The translations under genes and the position numbers were made by a program. A stretch of DNA of 60,000 nucleotides from Membranipora membranacea. Taxonomy: Eukaryota > Bryozoa > Gymnolaemata > Cheilostomatida > Membraniporidae. The DNA lies in assembly GCA_914767715.1 (NCBI GenBank), contig OU612070.1, positions 4,421,501-4,481,500 of the forward strand, written 5' to 3'. Under the pieces are notes generated by a model, which had not been told where the DNA came from, did no database searches, and saw nothing but the letters and a program-made list of their open reading frames with translations. Of this stretch, positions 25,785-38,737 are shown piece by piece (position 1 is the stretch's first letter; each line of letters starts with the position of its first letter).

Positions 25785-26840
25785 GATATTGATTGATTGA
25801 CTGATTTATTACATATCACAGACATTAATACATGTTGCGAAATTCGGTGTAAATACTGGTCTTAAAAGAAGACATGAACAAAAATGGAAAAAAGCACTGG
25901 AGGATTGTTTAAAACAAAATATCATTTAAAGTATGTACGTACGTACGTATGTAGTATGGCGTAAAAAACTATCTCTGCCCAGTGCTCCTCTATATTTAAC
26001 AGTTCGATATCTTCCAGTGGGGCATTGACTCAAAAATTCATTAATGAAATGGTCATCGTCTTCTATGTATTTGATGGCAAGTGTTTTGGTTAGTTTCTGA
26101 ATGTGTAAGTCTATATCGTGATACTCAATACCCAGTTTAGAACAATCTTTAAAAATCTTTCTGATAGCCTTTTTATCACTGGCATAGATACAAGTAAAAA
26201 TAATAGGTAAACAATATAAGATGAGGGACATGATAAGGCTTTTGAATAACATGTTGGCTAGAGGTTTAGAGCTAAAATACACAAAATTCTTCACAATATA
26301 CATTCTTCTAGCTGCCGTTGTAACCACTGATTGTACATGCTCATGAAATCTCAAATCCTGATCCACTATTACACCAAGGTATCTAACTTTATCAGACAAT
26401 ACAATATTTGTTCCATTCAATACAAGAGTAGGGGTATGGGGTTTAACATGCTGCTGGGTTGAGAACATAATTTCTTGGGTCTTAGTTGGGTTAAATAGAA
26501 GATTTAAATCATCACATTGTTTAGAAATTCTTTTAATCTCATCAAAGTAAGTATTTAGATCAGTCTGATTGCCAATGCAGCCGATAATGCAAGTGTCGGC
26601 TGCATATTTAATTACAGTAATATTACTCAGGCTTGAGGTAATCTGATTAGTATATATAGAGAACAAAAGTGGAGATAAACAACACCCCTGGGGTGTTCCA
26701 GTGTTTGTTATGATAGGATTAGATATTATGCCATCTACTATTGTTCTTTGTACTCTGTTGGTAAGAAAGGTTTGCTACCACTAATAAACTTTTCTAAGTC
26801 TATCGTTCACATAATTGTAGGTTTCTCAAGAATTCAAAAA
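25785..26840 (-). mobile_element. L2/CR1-like LINE 3' fragment with reverse transcriptase palm and thumb
   Basis: From near 26760 the frame reads TNRVQRTIVDG, then GTPQGCCLSPLLFSIYTNQ (RT motif around PQG), then VIKYAADTCIIG. At that last position active elements have F/YADD, so one catalytic Asp is replaced by Ala. It continues through FNPTKTQEIMFS, VRYLGVIVDQDLRFHEHVQS, LILYCLPIIF and FLSQCPTGRYRT to a stop at 25926. A GTAC repeat follows at about 25935-25950, and the element ends near 25785 with AATAAATCAGTCAATCAATC-type sequence, an L2-like 3' tail. Stops upstream of 26760 mark 5' truncation. It is the better preserved relative of the fragment at 8640-9390. Confidence 0.87.
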
Positions 26841-27760
26841 CTAAAAAAAGTCCACAGACTATCCTAGTAGATTCACCTATGATCTTTGTTCTCGATACAA
26901 CAAATCATTTCGCTTTTGGGCAAGTCATCCATAGATGGAGAAATATTATTACTATACACTACAGAATATTATTCTGACTGCGAGAACAAAAAAATTGTCA
27001 TCTCTAAGATGATTTACCAGTCAAATTGGAAACAAATTTTAATAAGATTGAAAGGTGAGAAGGCATACGTGTGTCCCGACAGCTCCCAGTGATTATTCAG
27101 CCTGACAGTGAATAGTAATTCTCACCCGACACGGCACCATATCGTCAACCATCTTATCAAATTCGTATTTATAGAAAAATCAAAATAGCTTTGATTAGAT
27201 TTTACACGATGGATAGTCTAGTTGAGACAACTAAATAGCCAAAGGTTCTGGACCCATATTATATTCATTAGGCAGGGCCCATATGACTTGGATTATTTAT
27301 GCTCATAAATGAAACCAAGGAGTTGGATGCGACTCAATGATGAAACTAGAAAAATAAAAGAAATTAGCCTAATTCGTGAAAGTTGACCACTTTCAAAACT
27401 GATTCCAAGAAAAGTGAATTAATATTAATTTAATTCATGCTGGTCTGTATTCCCTAAGAAATTCAATTCCTCTCAATCTGAGGAGAAAACATTGGCATTA
27501 ATCACTGCAATTAAGATCATAAGACTCAATAAACTTAATAAGAATATCCATTGCAAGTAGTCGCAGAGTCTTCCGAGATCACAAAATGTATTTTCCCCCA
27601 TAACTCAGCAACCCACCACAGAGGTATTAATGCTTGACTGTGTGCAACTAATTCTACACAGTGTTACTTAACCATCTTGGTTTTCATTCAAATATTTCAG
27701 AGCATCAAGAATATGTATAGCCCTTCAAGCCAAGACTAGTAAGGCTTATTTCTAGTCTTA
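26841..27760. other. Gene-free stretch downstream of COP1
   Basis: AT-rich, with only short frames lacking family similarity. It contains the COP1 3' UTR (minus strand) at its right end. I see no element boundary. Confidence 0.5.
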
Positions 27761-30700
27761 TCAGAGTAGTTCGAGCACTTTGACTATCCCCTGACTGTTA
27801 GCGACGACTACGACCCCACTCTCTGGTTTCCAGCAGACAGCAGATACAAACTCATTACTGTCCTCATCTCTCGGAGCTTCTCGCTGCCAGACTGACCTCA
27901 CTATGTCAAACTTATACCTGCAAAGCAGACACAAACAGAGGTATGATATCAGTAATAATTATAGTTTGTTTTATAAACGCTCAACAAAAAGAAAGGCCTT
28001 TTTCTGCTCTTGTGATACTCCTTCTGTCTTGGCAATGTCTTGAGTAAGATGTACCGGTCATAAAGGTATGTACATGACGATCTGATGGAAAAAAATGCAT
28101 CCAGTTTAAGCTGAACATGTGAAGATAACTGTTGTTCATGAATTATGAAGGCAGGCTGTTGCAGAACTAAGAAATAAGTTCCTGACAGGTTAACATAAAC
28201 ATGTAGATTCGCTACAAGACACGACACTACGTGGCAGTTTTAAGGGTGACACAATCTATATGAGGTTGACACAAGACCACAATAAAATAACGCCAATTTT
28301 TATGGTTTATTTTTCATTATTTTCTAATCAGTTTCCCTTATTTATCACTAGGTGACACAAATTTGGAAAGCCTTGAGACCCGGTAGACAGGTGTCTGCTG
28401 CGTTGGGTGGTAGGATTTAGGGTTTTGATGATCACTTGAACCTTGCTTGGTTCAATGAACTAAGGACTGTGAAACATGTTGCCAAGATATGGTGCCTTGA
28501 TAATCCTTAACAGAAATATAATGAAGGAGGAATACATTATCACAGCCTCTCCTGTGGGTATATGGTTTTGGTTAATGATTAATTCAAGTTTCTGGCAAAG
28601 TTATGTTAAGGCAAACCAACTAAGGACATTGCAGTTTTGTGAAAAGAGTTTCATGTCTGTCATTCTGATATTGTATCTAAGGGTTGATGTGATGGTTTAC
28701 ATGCCAGAGATGTGTATCAGTAGTTGGTGCATCCTGGTAAAATCTGGTGTGTGGTACTATATTTAAGCATCTTTGATTTATGTTACATAAATAAATGCAA
28801 TTCAGACTGTTCATTAATATTTCATGGTTTGGCCATTGACACTGTTTTTACTTTGGCAGAATAGACTCCGGTGGGGAAAGGCACCACACCAGGACAATAT
28901 AGCATTGGATTTTCATATTGATTTAATGACTTGCATTATTATACCTACTATATCATGTGAGGTGCCGACAGTGACAAGATGTACGTAAAACATCAATCAT
29001 TTTCACAACCTCAAAGTTCATTTGAATAAATTTAGCAACATAGCCGAATTAAATCCTCTTTATTTGTGAGAATTTATCCGTTTAACAAAGCCAAGCTAGC
29101 CTCCCAGCTCTAGAAAAAACGTTTTGCGTGGAGTGCCAAGGGTTAATTGATTCATTTGAGCTACAATTAAATTCTGGATTTTTTATAGGAATATGGGATT
29201 TACGCATAACTTCTGACAACCAAATTGCTTTTTTTACATAATTTATCAGATTATAAAACTATGAACCAAAAAAAAACATTCCTGATAAATTTCTTTCCAC
29301 AACCTACTAGGATTTGAAAGTGACAACTATGGATGTTGTGAGGCCATATTTCCATTTACTCCCATATTCAAACAAATTTAATGAAAATAATTTTATATTG
29401 CTGTGGAATTTTCAAAATGAAGACTAATTCCCATTTTTAGGGAATGTCAGAAGGATTACATCGGGACTTATTCTGGCAATTCTTTTAACCCTTCCTCTCC
29501 TATTCCATTTACAGAAATCTCCATGGAACAATCTTTTTCATTAAGAAGAAAGAATAACAAATAAACATATGAACAGTTCCGGCGGCAAGATCAGCTGGCA
29601 ACTATCGGGCGTGGGCAACATAAATTTCATGAGCTTTGTAGCTCGGATTCAACCAAGGTAGTATGAGTGAAAAGTTCCGAATTTGTTTGCGTCGTTTAGT
29701 GTCAAACAATGGCACAGAGCCATAACTAGGACATAAACAGCCCACGTAACACCTACCGGTACAGACTTGCCATTGAAATCTGGAAATCCAGGGCTTCCTC
29801 CACAACTCTAATCACTGTATATCAGACCCACCCTGACTGAATTTATTTAAATTTATGAAACACTGTGATTTATAGCATCTATTTTACATTGAATTATTAA
29901 TAATCGACAACCTGAAACATATTATGTAAGCCTAAAATTTGTACCAGTAAACCTTTGGCTATGCCTTTGATTTATTTATTTATGGATAGCATCTCAACAA
30001 ATATTGATAGAGACTTACTTATGGAGTATTTTGCTGAGCCCTTTATAGTATACACAGAGAGAATTATCCTCACTCCCACAGGCTATGAAGTCATTATCTG
30101 AAGCTAGTCCTACAAAGTTCTTCTCATTAGTATGCCCTCTAAATGTTCGCACTGCCGTAGAACCTGAAAGGGTTATAAAGTATGTACACGGTCACTGGTG
30201 AAACCAGATATATAACACCATGCATATGCTGTATATACTGGTCATTATCTCCATGAGTGTGGTATTTGGGGTTTGAGGTTGGAGCTCGGAATTCACATTA
30301 ATTATTGAGGAAATGTCTTGCAGGAAGAAAAACATGCCCGTGTAACCTGCTAGAGGAATAATCACTAGCTAAGTTCAGGAATGACTTAATATTAGCTAGC
30401 GTCAATCTTCGATAGCTAAGATGGGATTTTTTTAAAGTAATGAAATTGAGTAAACGTTAGTGGACCATAAATAAAGAATATTTGATGTGGTAGAATGTGG
30501 AACTTTTCCTCCTGCAAATACTTTGCTACTCTAGGATGAAAACTGTTGGATATAAAAAGAAGAATTAATCGAACCTTTTAAAAACATTTTGGATTCTTAG
30601 GATAAACATATTAGAATACAGCAGGGCGGTTCATCTTAATCGTGCTGTAGAAGTTTTGGCATGAGCAAAATAATCTCTCAGTTCCCAAATGGCCATCCAA

Positions 30701-33700
30701 GATTTGTGCCTGGAGGTTCTGCATTTGATTAACACAAACAATGGGGCAGTTTACCAAAATTTCCATAATGCAAATGGGACCTGGCCTTGAACTGCTACAA
30801 TCTGCAGACGAACTTTCAGCTTGGGTGAACTGTTTTACAACACACCCTTTCTTTTTCATAACAATGAGGACTAACCTTGCTTCACATTCCATAATTTGAG
30901 CTGGCTATCTGTGGAGGCGGACACTATCTCATCACCATTAAGAAACTTAGCATACGACACAGCCTTCAAGTGCCCTAAAATCATTAGGTGTTATTAGTAT
31001 AGAGAATATGGACCTGATATCAGGCTCACGGTAGAGTGGCAGCAATAATAATGCAAGGTACATATTTACATATTGTTTTTAAATTTTGGGCTTAGTACTC
31101 AAAAAAATTCAATTCTGTCTTTTGAGGGATTAATCATCACAAATATGTTGAATGAATTATGAAGAATTAAAAGGCAGGTTTTCAAAATGGTAAAAGACTT
31201 CTGGGGTTGACTTGGGAATTGGGATTGATTCTGGTGATCTGGAACCAGACATTATCAAATATTTTAACATACTTAAGGTTATTTTGCATCTCATTTACTA
31301 CAATTCTTGAGTTTTTTTTATGCGGCATGACACTTTTGCTTGATGCCTTGCACACACACAAACATTGGGACATAGACAGATATACTGTAGAAGTTAAGGA
31401 TGGTTGCCCATATAGCCATAAATTTCATCCTTTTCAACTATCATGGATAAACTATTGAGATAAACTGTAAATTTTTTCGCACATGAAGCCATTATGACCT
31501 GCAATGCATAACTTCTCTTCGTTAGCAGAATCAGGACTGCATAAAGAGTCCCCAACAAAACAGAATTATTGGCCTGGTCAAAATTTTGTTCATGCGGCAT
31601 TGTTTTGATATAAATAAGGAATACCTTTAAATGTGAGCAGAGGCTCTGTATGTTTTCTCAGGTCGTAATAATGTACACAATGGTCTGCAGCACCAAACGC
31701 CAGATGATAACTGGATAACGGGTTAAACTTCACACAACAAACATTGGCCTACAACAGAAGAAAGACAGGATTAATTAGGCCTAACAGCCTTTCTGGCAAT
31801 TGTATCGGTATCTCATTATATAGATAAAAGTAGTTAAAATGTAAACTACTCAAATCACAGAGATGACAACTCTCCAGTAATATTCCCTTAATTGTAGCTC
31901 TCGCTCTCAACATTTGTCTGATATTTACTGTTTCATGCATACGTCATAAGTTATCATGAGTTCGAATAACAAATGTCCTTGTCACGAAATAAATCTTTGT
32001 TTTAACATTAATAAATGCGACCACAGTAGTCTTAGGACCATGTTTGAGTTTAAGGACTCAAGGAATAAATATTCAAAATTAAATTTAAATATCCTGTGAT
32101 ATGCGAACATCATCTCAGGTCTGATAGGGGAGTTGAACATACCAGGGCTTCTATATTGAGGACGGACCGTGAGCTCTTTGTCGACCAGATTTTTACTTTT
32201 GAGTCGTCTGATCCCGAGGCCATTAGCTGAGGATTCATCCTGTTAAAATCTACACACCAGCACCTCTTCTCATGTTCCTGTACGAAAAAATAAAAACATT
32301 GTCAATTCTCAGAATACTGTCAAAGACCAAAAGTTGGAGAGTCCAAACAGTTGCAGTATGAAAATTGTCGAAATGTATCTGTTCCGCAACCCGCTGTGGA
32401 ACTTTATATTACGTTATTTCCAACCACAGTCTGGATGGAATTGCTGTGAGCTGCTATGATCTAACTAGCTGTATCTAGTAACACATCACGCAGAAAACGT
32501 TAGTTATCATCATACCTGATATGTATGAGTCTTCTTGCCAGTAAAAGGGTCCCACATAGTAACAGTGCCCTCATAGTCACTGCTGGCCAGTTCATTCTTG
32601 TGGTAAGGATTCCAGGCTACGCAGGAGATCTTAGAAGCACAAGCCATCTCAGTTATAGGGTAGTGTACATCTACTATATCTGATACTACTTGGTTATAAT
32701 CATAGACCTACAAACAGAAGAAACATTAAGTAAATGCAATAAAAAAGTGGAAATTTCATTAGGAATTGTCTAATCTTTGACATTAAGGAGACAACTCAAA
32801 AGTATGAACCACAATATATAACATAATAAATTGACTAGCAATGTTACTGCTTATTTTTGATGATAATAAAGGTAGTACATGCAATGTGTAGTGTTGTAGC
32901 AATATTAAATGGGTTTGTTGCTGCCTTAAGTCTGGACAGCATCACTTTTAGCTGGGTCTCTTGGGTAATACAAACCTCTTGCAACAAGACTTGAAAGAGG
33001 CTGGCTTCTATTGTAATGGATTGCAACAATATTGGAGGAGATTGCATCTATTGTTTACCACATCACGATCTTCGCAATCTGTGTGCAGTATTATCAATTG
33101 AGCAGCTTTTTTCCACAACAAGGCTTGCCCGAAAGCAGCCCTTCATAAGTGCAAACATACAGGTAGCTGAAATGTGCAAGCATATCATACCTTGATTTTC
33201 TTAGTAACACCAGCTATAGCGAAGTAATCGGCGTCTTTATCAAACTCGATACTAGATACTATACTGTACATATTATACATATCACTTGTGTAATTGAGCG
33301 TAGCTAGGTGCCGGAATTCTTTGTACTTTACAAACTTTGATAGAGCTGCAAAAAATTAAGATAGCAATGATTGTGGTCAAGAAATTAAATTACGAAAGGG
33401 GATTATGTGTAAGTTGTGAAAACATGAAATCACTCTAAAGCCATAAAGGAGGGGAGACTCCTAATCACATATATTCTGTCCTCTTTAGTGACAGGCTAAT
33501 CTGCTGGGGCAGCAAAAAATGTGAGGGCACAAAATTCATTCCCCAACCAACGTACGATTGACACACATGAGGCATTGTGATTGTGTCATATTTACAGGCC
33601 AATCTTCACATATCATATTTTTAATCATATAACCATGTAATCTTGTTGCCCTGCTAGGTCATTCTACAATTACTCTTCTTCAAGGTAGTTACAGAGAAAA

Positions 33701-35189
33701 ATTTATTACAATTAGAGATGTAAGTTACACGGAAACAAACTATCACTACATACATGATAACCTCCAACATCTACCATAGGCCTATATCATGTAATCAATC
33801 TGAGTTTATAATGTACCTGATGAGAATTCACTGAGGCCTTCCTCATCTCTCTCTCCTCCAAGCATAGCTCTACTCCTCATAGAGAAGTATAAGTCATGTA
33901 GATCGGTGGAGTGTAGTGAGATTCTCTGTCTGATAGCCGAGTCAGTCACCACCTCAGGTATAACTGGTGATACTTGAGCTGTCGTCTCTGAAGGACTCGC
34001 GCCGTTAGTCAACGCGGGCTTCTTCAGGGGGACTAACTCATCTTCAAGCGAGTTGGAAGTTGCAGACACCTGATAAGCAAGCAATCGATAATGTGAGGAA
34101 TAAATAGAATCTCAGTGATAGACTGATTATTTCATGAATATGCACATGTTGTTAAAACAGTGCATAACAAATTGAATCACACTACAGAAGAAAGTGCCCA
34201 TCTCCATTTTTTAATTGGTACCACTACAGAGTGTGAAATGGTTAACACATAATTATCCTAACTCAATACCTATTTACAGTAACTAATGGATATATTATCA
34301 GCTCTTTCACGGGTCAGAAAAGCTTTGAATTGTGTGACAGCATTTTTATCAGATGAAATACACTGTCAGTCAGCCATTAGTCACATTGAGTACCTCTTTA
34401 TGACAAACCCATACATATGCCTGGTACAGTGACAGGACTCTATAATAGCAAAAATGATACATTTTACTAACGCTTCTCAATCTTTAAAGAGCTTAGTGTT
34501 GTATTTAAGGCAAATTCATCACAGTTGACATGACATACTCTACATACAGCATTACTTGTTCCATTGTAACATACCTGAGTAATATCCTCATTGATGACGT
34601 TCATCTCTTGCTGTAACGATTTGAGCTGTTCATCCTTTTCAGATTTGATTTGGTTGAGAAACTCTAACGTCAAGCTTGCGTGACCGATTTTAGATTCTAA
34701 CAGAAGACATCTTTGTTTCTGCTGCAGCACGTTAATAAGAGAGGATAAGTCATGTGGAGCGGTGGTCTGACTGGAAGTAGGACTCAGGAAGAGATCATTG
34801 ATGATTTGATTATAGTCAGCTGCTGCGCTTGAAGCACCTTTTGAGTGATGACTTGGCTTAAGCTTCTGCTTGTACTGGAGTATCATCTCATTCAATGTGA
34901 AGTTTGGGAACAGCCTATCAGGATTCAGAGTGCTGTTACATTTCGGACATTGGTTTTTGCTCTTGATGAAGTTCTGGATGCATTTTTGACAGAAACTGTG
35001 ACCACATTCCGTCATATAGGCTGAGTCTATTAAGTTGAAGCATATGGGGCACGTCACCCCTAATTCTTTACTTGTAGTTGTTGCTGTGTCCCCGTGAAAG
35101 ATCATATGCTGCTTTCTCTTCATACCTTTAGTGTTTGTAGTTGGTTGAGCCGAAGAAGAGGCAGGGTCTGCTGGCCGTCGAGATGCCAT
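27761..35189 (-). CDS. COP1: COP1 E3 ubiquitin ligase (RING, coiled coil, WD40), complete, 9 exons
   Basis: Exons in order: 34575-35189, 33817-34069, 33191-33345, 32516-32707, 32143-32277, 31625-31748, 30876-30974, 30019-30163 and 27761-27917; 1875 nt, 624 aa. All junctions are GT-AG and in phase. COP1 is the substrate receptor of a CRL4-type ligase that ubiquitinates transcription factors such as JUN, ETS and p53 in animals. Visible parts are the RING finger ([20 protein letters not shown] and CPKC, residues about 46-84), a coiled coil (about 155-205), and then seven WD40 repeats ending in [17 protein letters not shown]. Typical WD blades are [24 protein letters not shown] and [11 protein letters not shown]. 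Human COP1 is 731 aa; the difference is mostly the absent long disordered N-terminus. The start is the ATG of [10 protein letters not shown]; a few upstream codons are also open. The last intron is 2.1 kb. Confidence 0.95.
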
Positions 35190-36904
35190 CTTTCTAATGC
35201 CCAAATACTTGTTTACCTGTAATTAAAGAAGAAGGTTAAATAAAAAAACAAGCAGAAAAAAATAAGCTAGACATTTTTTAGAGGCCTGTGTTTACTTATC
35301 GGTGAATGGGAGAATTTTTTTCAATAGAACTTCCTAAGAATTTGAAGTAATGCGTTGTAATGGAGATGTCAATAGCAAGGGCAATGCTGAGCTTCGATTT
35401 CACATACAATGCTATATCATGGCTTCTTTTATACCTTCTTACACTCAGTATAAACTAAATGAGTATATCTATAAACTCAGTAATCCATAGATGAGATGCC
35501 ATAAGAGGTTTTGAGAAGAGGTAGCTAGCCCTAAACATGATATTGTAGAACCACTATTGTACATTGTCAATTATATATCTTGCTATCAGCTATCTTTACC
35601 GCTACAAATGGGGGACGGGGGGGGCTGAACACAACATAAGTATATTATATACACACCTGCCCTTTCTTTTTGAAATCCAATCTTTATTGGCCTACAATGG
35701 CATCATATGTGAACTGAGTTATAAGGTCTTTTCATCAAGCTACAAATACATTTAAGTTGAATTGAGAGCAATACATACACGTAGGTGAAATATGCTGCTT
35801 GCGGTAGATAATCAAGATGATAACTAAACTACAAGGCGATATTTAACTTAAGCAATGCCAATGGTTCAATGGATGGGTAGCTGTTGCTATGAGTAGCCCG
35901 TTATTGGGGTTCATACAAAAATTTTGCTAAGTGTTGATGTAAAGGCCCATGCTGTGTGGAAACAAATAAAGAACACTGAGACAAAGTGGGGTGTGTGACG
36001 TCAAATTATTATATTATTATTGGTTCGGTGAATTTGTATCTTGAAGTAACACTGATGATCATGACAAGATAGAGTTCTTTCAAATTCTCTCTGGTCCTTC
36101 TATCTTGCTCTAAGTCTAGTATAGTTGAAATGGGTAATTACTAACAGCACACACCACTCCAACTTTATCATTCATGAGTATCTCTATTATCTAGGTGAGT
36201 GACATAGGCATAACACACTCTATCTATCTATTGCACAATACATCCATGATTTATTTAAGACCCTGAAGCTAAGAGTATGCAATGATCCTTCTGTCTGTGA
36301 CTTGAGCATGCAAAATTCTAATTCTGGCATTCAATTCTGATAGTTTATTCAACAGCTCCAGGTAAAAGATTGATAGATAGATGACACAATTCATGAAGAG
36401 CATGCTATTTACCTGATGGTTGGTAGATGGGTGAACCCTTCTATAATTTAGCCACCTCCCACAAGTAACTGACATGCTCTATATGGTGAGACATTTCTAT
36501 TTTATTTCTTTACCTGTATAAGTTATCTTCATTCTCTTTTTTTCTATCTTTCTTATACTTATTATATTCAGCTAATTGTGTAGGATTGGCTGAGAGCTCA
36601 TATTCACCAATCTTATTGGAGCAGAACTATGTAAGTTTTATGAGCAATTAACCAATCAGATCCTGTCTGAGTTCAGTGAAAAAATAAAAACTTGATACAC
36701 CAACACTAAATTAAGCTAATTTCTACTAGGAGAAATCTTCCTACTTGATGGGGTACCCTGTGTGTGTTCGACCTTTGAAAATGATCACTTGTTAGTCGTA
36801 GTGTTACTTGTGTACATTGATGATCATATGACTTAGTCATAGAAAAGGAACCAAGTTGATAATACTTTTAGTGGGACACAGAAACTGATTTTGTATATGC
36901 AAAC
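35190..36904. other. Intergenic region between divergent COP1 and HPS4
   Basis: About 1.7 kb between the two start codons, which point away from each other, so it holds both 5' UTRs and promoters. No TATA box or GC-rich island is obvious. A G-rich run (gggggacgggggggg-like) lies near 35610-35625. An intron in the 5' UTR of COP1 is possible (a TTACAG|GTAAAC sequence lies at about 35215). No gene is seen. Confidence 0.5.
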
Positions 36905-38272
36905 ATGATGAATGGCATGGAGAGATATGAAGAGTATTCTCGGTTTCTTGATGATAGAGGTGCTAAAGACATACCTGTTTTCTTTGTCTGGGACAGGACG
37001 GCTGCCCTGGAGGAAGGAGATGACAAGAAGGATGCACTGCTCTATCCAATATTGACAGAGGAGACTGAAAGAGACACGGAAATGGTTACCAGGCAATTAA
37101 ATTTGATTGCACAAATTATAGGAGTGATGGGGAAAGTAGAGCAGGAGATTGGTCAGTCACTTCCACAATACATCGCATTTGAGAACATCAAATACCACTT
37201 TATGCATGTCGGTATAAAGTACTCACTCGGCCTCCGACGGGAACTACACTATCCTGACAAGTCTGCTCATGCTGAGCTCAGGCTAATCTATTTTTTGTTT
37301 GCGACATTTTATGGTTCCTTCAAAACACTTTACACCCACACTACTCAATCAAAGCAATATAATCCTGACAAGGATAAAGCAGACGAGTTGTACGCTGTCC
37401 TTAATTTCCTCGGACAAATCAATCGACCACAACTGGCTGCGTCTTTGGGTGCATGGACACTCAAGCCACTGAAGGTTGAAATCACGCCTTTAAATCCTGC
37501 AGAGAAGAAACTCTCACGGCAGCTGTCTATGATGATCGAGTCTGTTTGCTCTATCCAGCCTGTTTTAGGAGCCCTGGCAATTTACAACAGGAAAGTCATT
37601 TTTACCAAAGACCTGACGACAGATTTTGAGCAGGCTCTTGTTCTAGTACTCAATAGCGGATTAGAGAGTGAAATGCTTATCGGCCACCGTGTTAGTTTTG
37701 ATGTTCAGAATGTCTTTGTGCTGAGATGTTACCTTTATAACAAACATATTCGATCGTTCCCTGCTAATAGTGACGAGTCTCTCTACCTTCTCATTCACAT
37801 CAGGGGAGATCTCAGTTTGACTTTGCTTGTTAAGGCACCTGGTGGAATTGAAGGCTTTCAGCAATCATGGTTCCGTACATGCACCACACTCAAAGATGAA
37901 CTTCTGAGAATTCATTATCACCATGACGATCCAGAACCTTCAACACCTCCTCCGAAAGCAGGCGGTATAAACAACCCAACTATGACAGTGAAACTGCACA
38001 AGCAGTCCAGTGTAGTGTATGGTAATAACCTCACTCCTTTCACCGAGGCAGGTGGTCGTAAGGCGTCTGTGGCTAATGATGATGCTTGGTCAGACTGGTT
38101 CAACAAGTCTATGACAATATGTCAACAAGCCTTCGATGATATGCCATCTGTGACTGAAATTACATTGGCATCCCCTAATGACTACAGTTTTCAAGGAACA
38201 CAAGGGAATGTTAATAACACTTTCTCAGCATGTACAAATAAAGAACTGAAGACACATCTCTCTTATGACTGA
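36905..38272 (+). CDS. HPS4: HPS4 (BLOC-3 subunit), single uninterrupted exon
   Basis: The 455-codon frame opens MMNGMERYEEYSRFLDDRGA and ends at TGA 38270-38272. HPS4 with HPS1 forms BLOC-3, the guanine-nucleotide exchange factor for RAB32/RAB38 in biogenesis of lysosome-related organelles; it is related to the CCZ1/MON1 longin proteins. Family-like segments are DIPVFFVWDR with ALLYPILTEE near the start, RQLNLIAQIIGVMGKVEQ, HFMHVGIKYSLGLRREL, then QPVLGALAIYNRKVIFTKDL (HPS4 second longin-like domain) and VQNVFVLRCYL. Near the end are SLYLLIHIRGDLSLTLLVKA and WFRTCTTLKDELLRI. Human HPS4 is about 708 aa, so this one is compact and lacks the long variable middle. All its neighbours have 5-9 exons, so the lack of introns is odd and could mean a retrocopy or intron loss. 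CCZ1 is the main alternative name. Confidence 0.78.
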   Translation: MMNGMERYEEYSRFLDDRGAKDIPVFFVWDRTAALEEGDDKKDALLYPILTEETERDTEMVTRQLNLIAQIIGVMGKVEQEIGQSLPQYIAFENIKYHFMHVGIKYSLGLRRELHYPDKSAHAELRLIYFLFATFYGSFKTLYTHTTQSKQYNPDKDKADELYAVLNFLGQINRPQLAASLGAWTLKPLKVEITPLNPAEKKLSRQLSMMIESVCSIQPVLGALAIYNRKVIFTKDLTTDFEQALVLVLNSGLESEMLIGHRVSFDVQNVFVLRCYLYNKHIRSFPANSDESLYLLIHIRGDLSLTLLVKAPGGIEGFQQSWFRTCTTLKDELLRIHYHHDDPEPSTPPPKAGGINNPTMTVKLHKQSSVVYGNNLTPFTEAGGRKASVANDDAWSDWFNKSMTICQQAFDDMPSVTEITLASPNDYSFQGTQGNVNNTFSACTNKELKTHLSYD

Positions 38273-38530
38273 CACTATACATGTCAAAACAGAGTTATCA
38301 ATAGGTTACTAGGTCACTGATAAGAAAAACCTCGAGTATACCGAGCCCGGCTATTTCTGTTTTACTTGTTACCTTGTGTGATAAGCTTTGATGAACACAT
38401 TGCACCATTTGATCCATTTTGGTATATTTTTCTATAAGAAAATTTATTTGTATATATACAAAATATCAGGCTGCTTTAGTCTGAGCCTGCCGATGGTTTT
38501 TGCTCCTTTCCAGCTCTGCATATTCATTGA

Positions 38531-38536
38531 AATAAA
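38531..38536 (+). terminator. AATAAA polyadenylation signal, candidate for HPS4
   Basis: Canonical hexamer about 260 bp after the HPS4 stop codon, between two convergent genes. It is the first AATAAA on this strand in a plausible 3' UTR position. In an AT-rich sequence it may also occur by chance. Confidence 0.4.
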
Positions 38537-38737
38537 ATTGATCGACATGATAATAATTCTTAAGGTAGTGGATGCGAAAGATATCAGAAATAATGCAATT
38601 CCTTTATTCACAATTCTTTTCTGGCAGGCTATGCTCAGGATGGATTGTCAGACACAATTCATAAGTTACAGTCATCAAGTCTCCTGGTGAAAGTTGCCTT
38701 GTAATAGCATGACTTGTATGTAACAAATCCAATTTTC

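Noticed and set aside
28476-28766. 96-codon + strand frame inside the last COP1 intron
   Set aside because: Low-complexity hydrophobic composition, no splice or family support.
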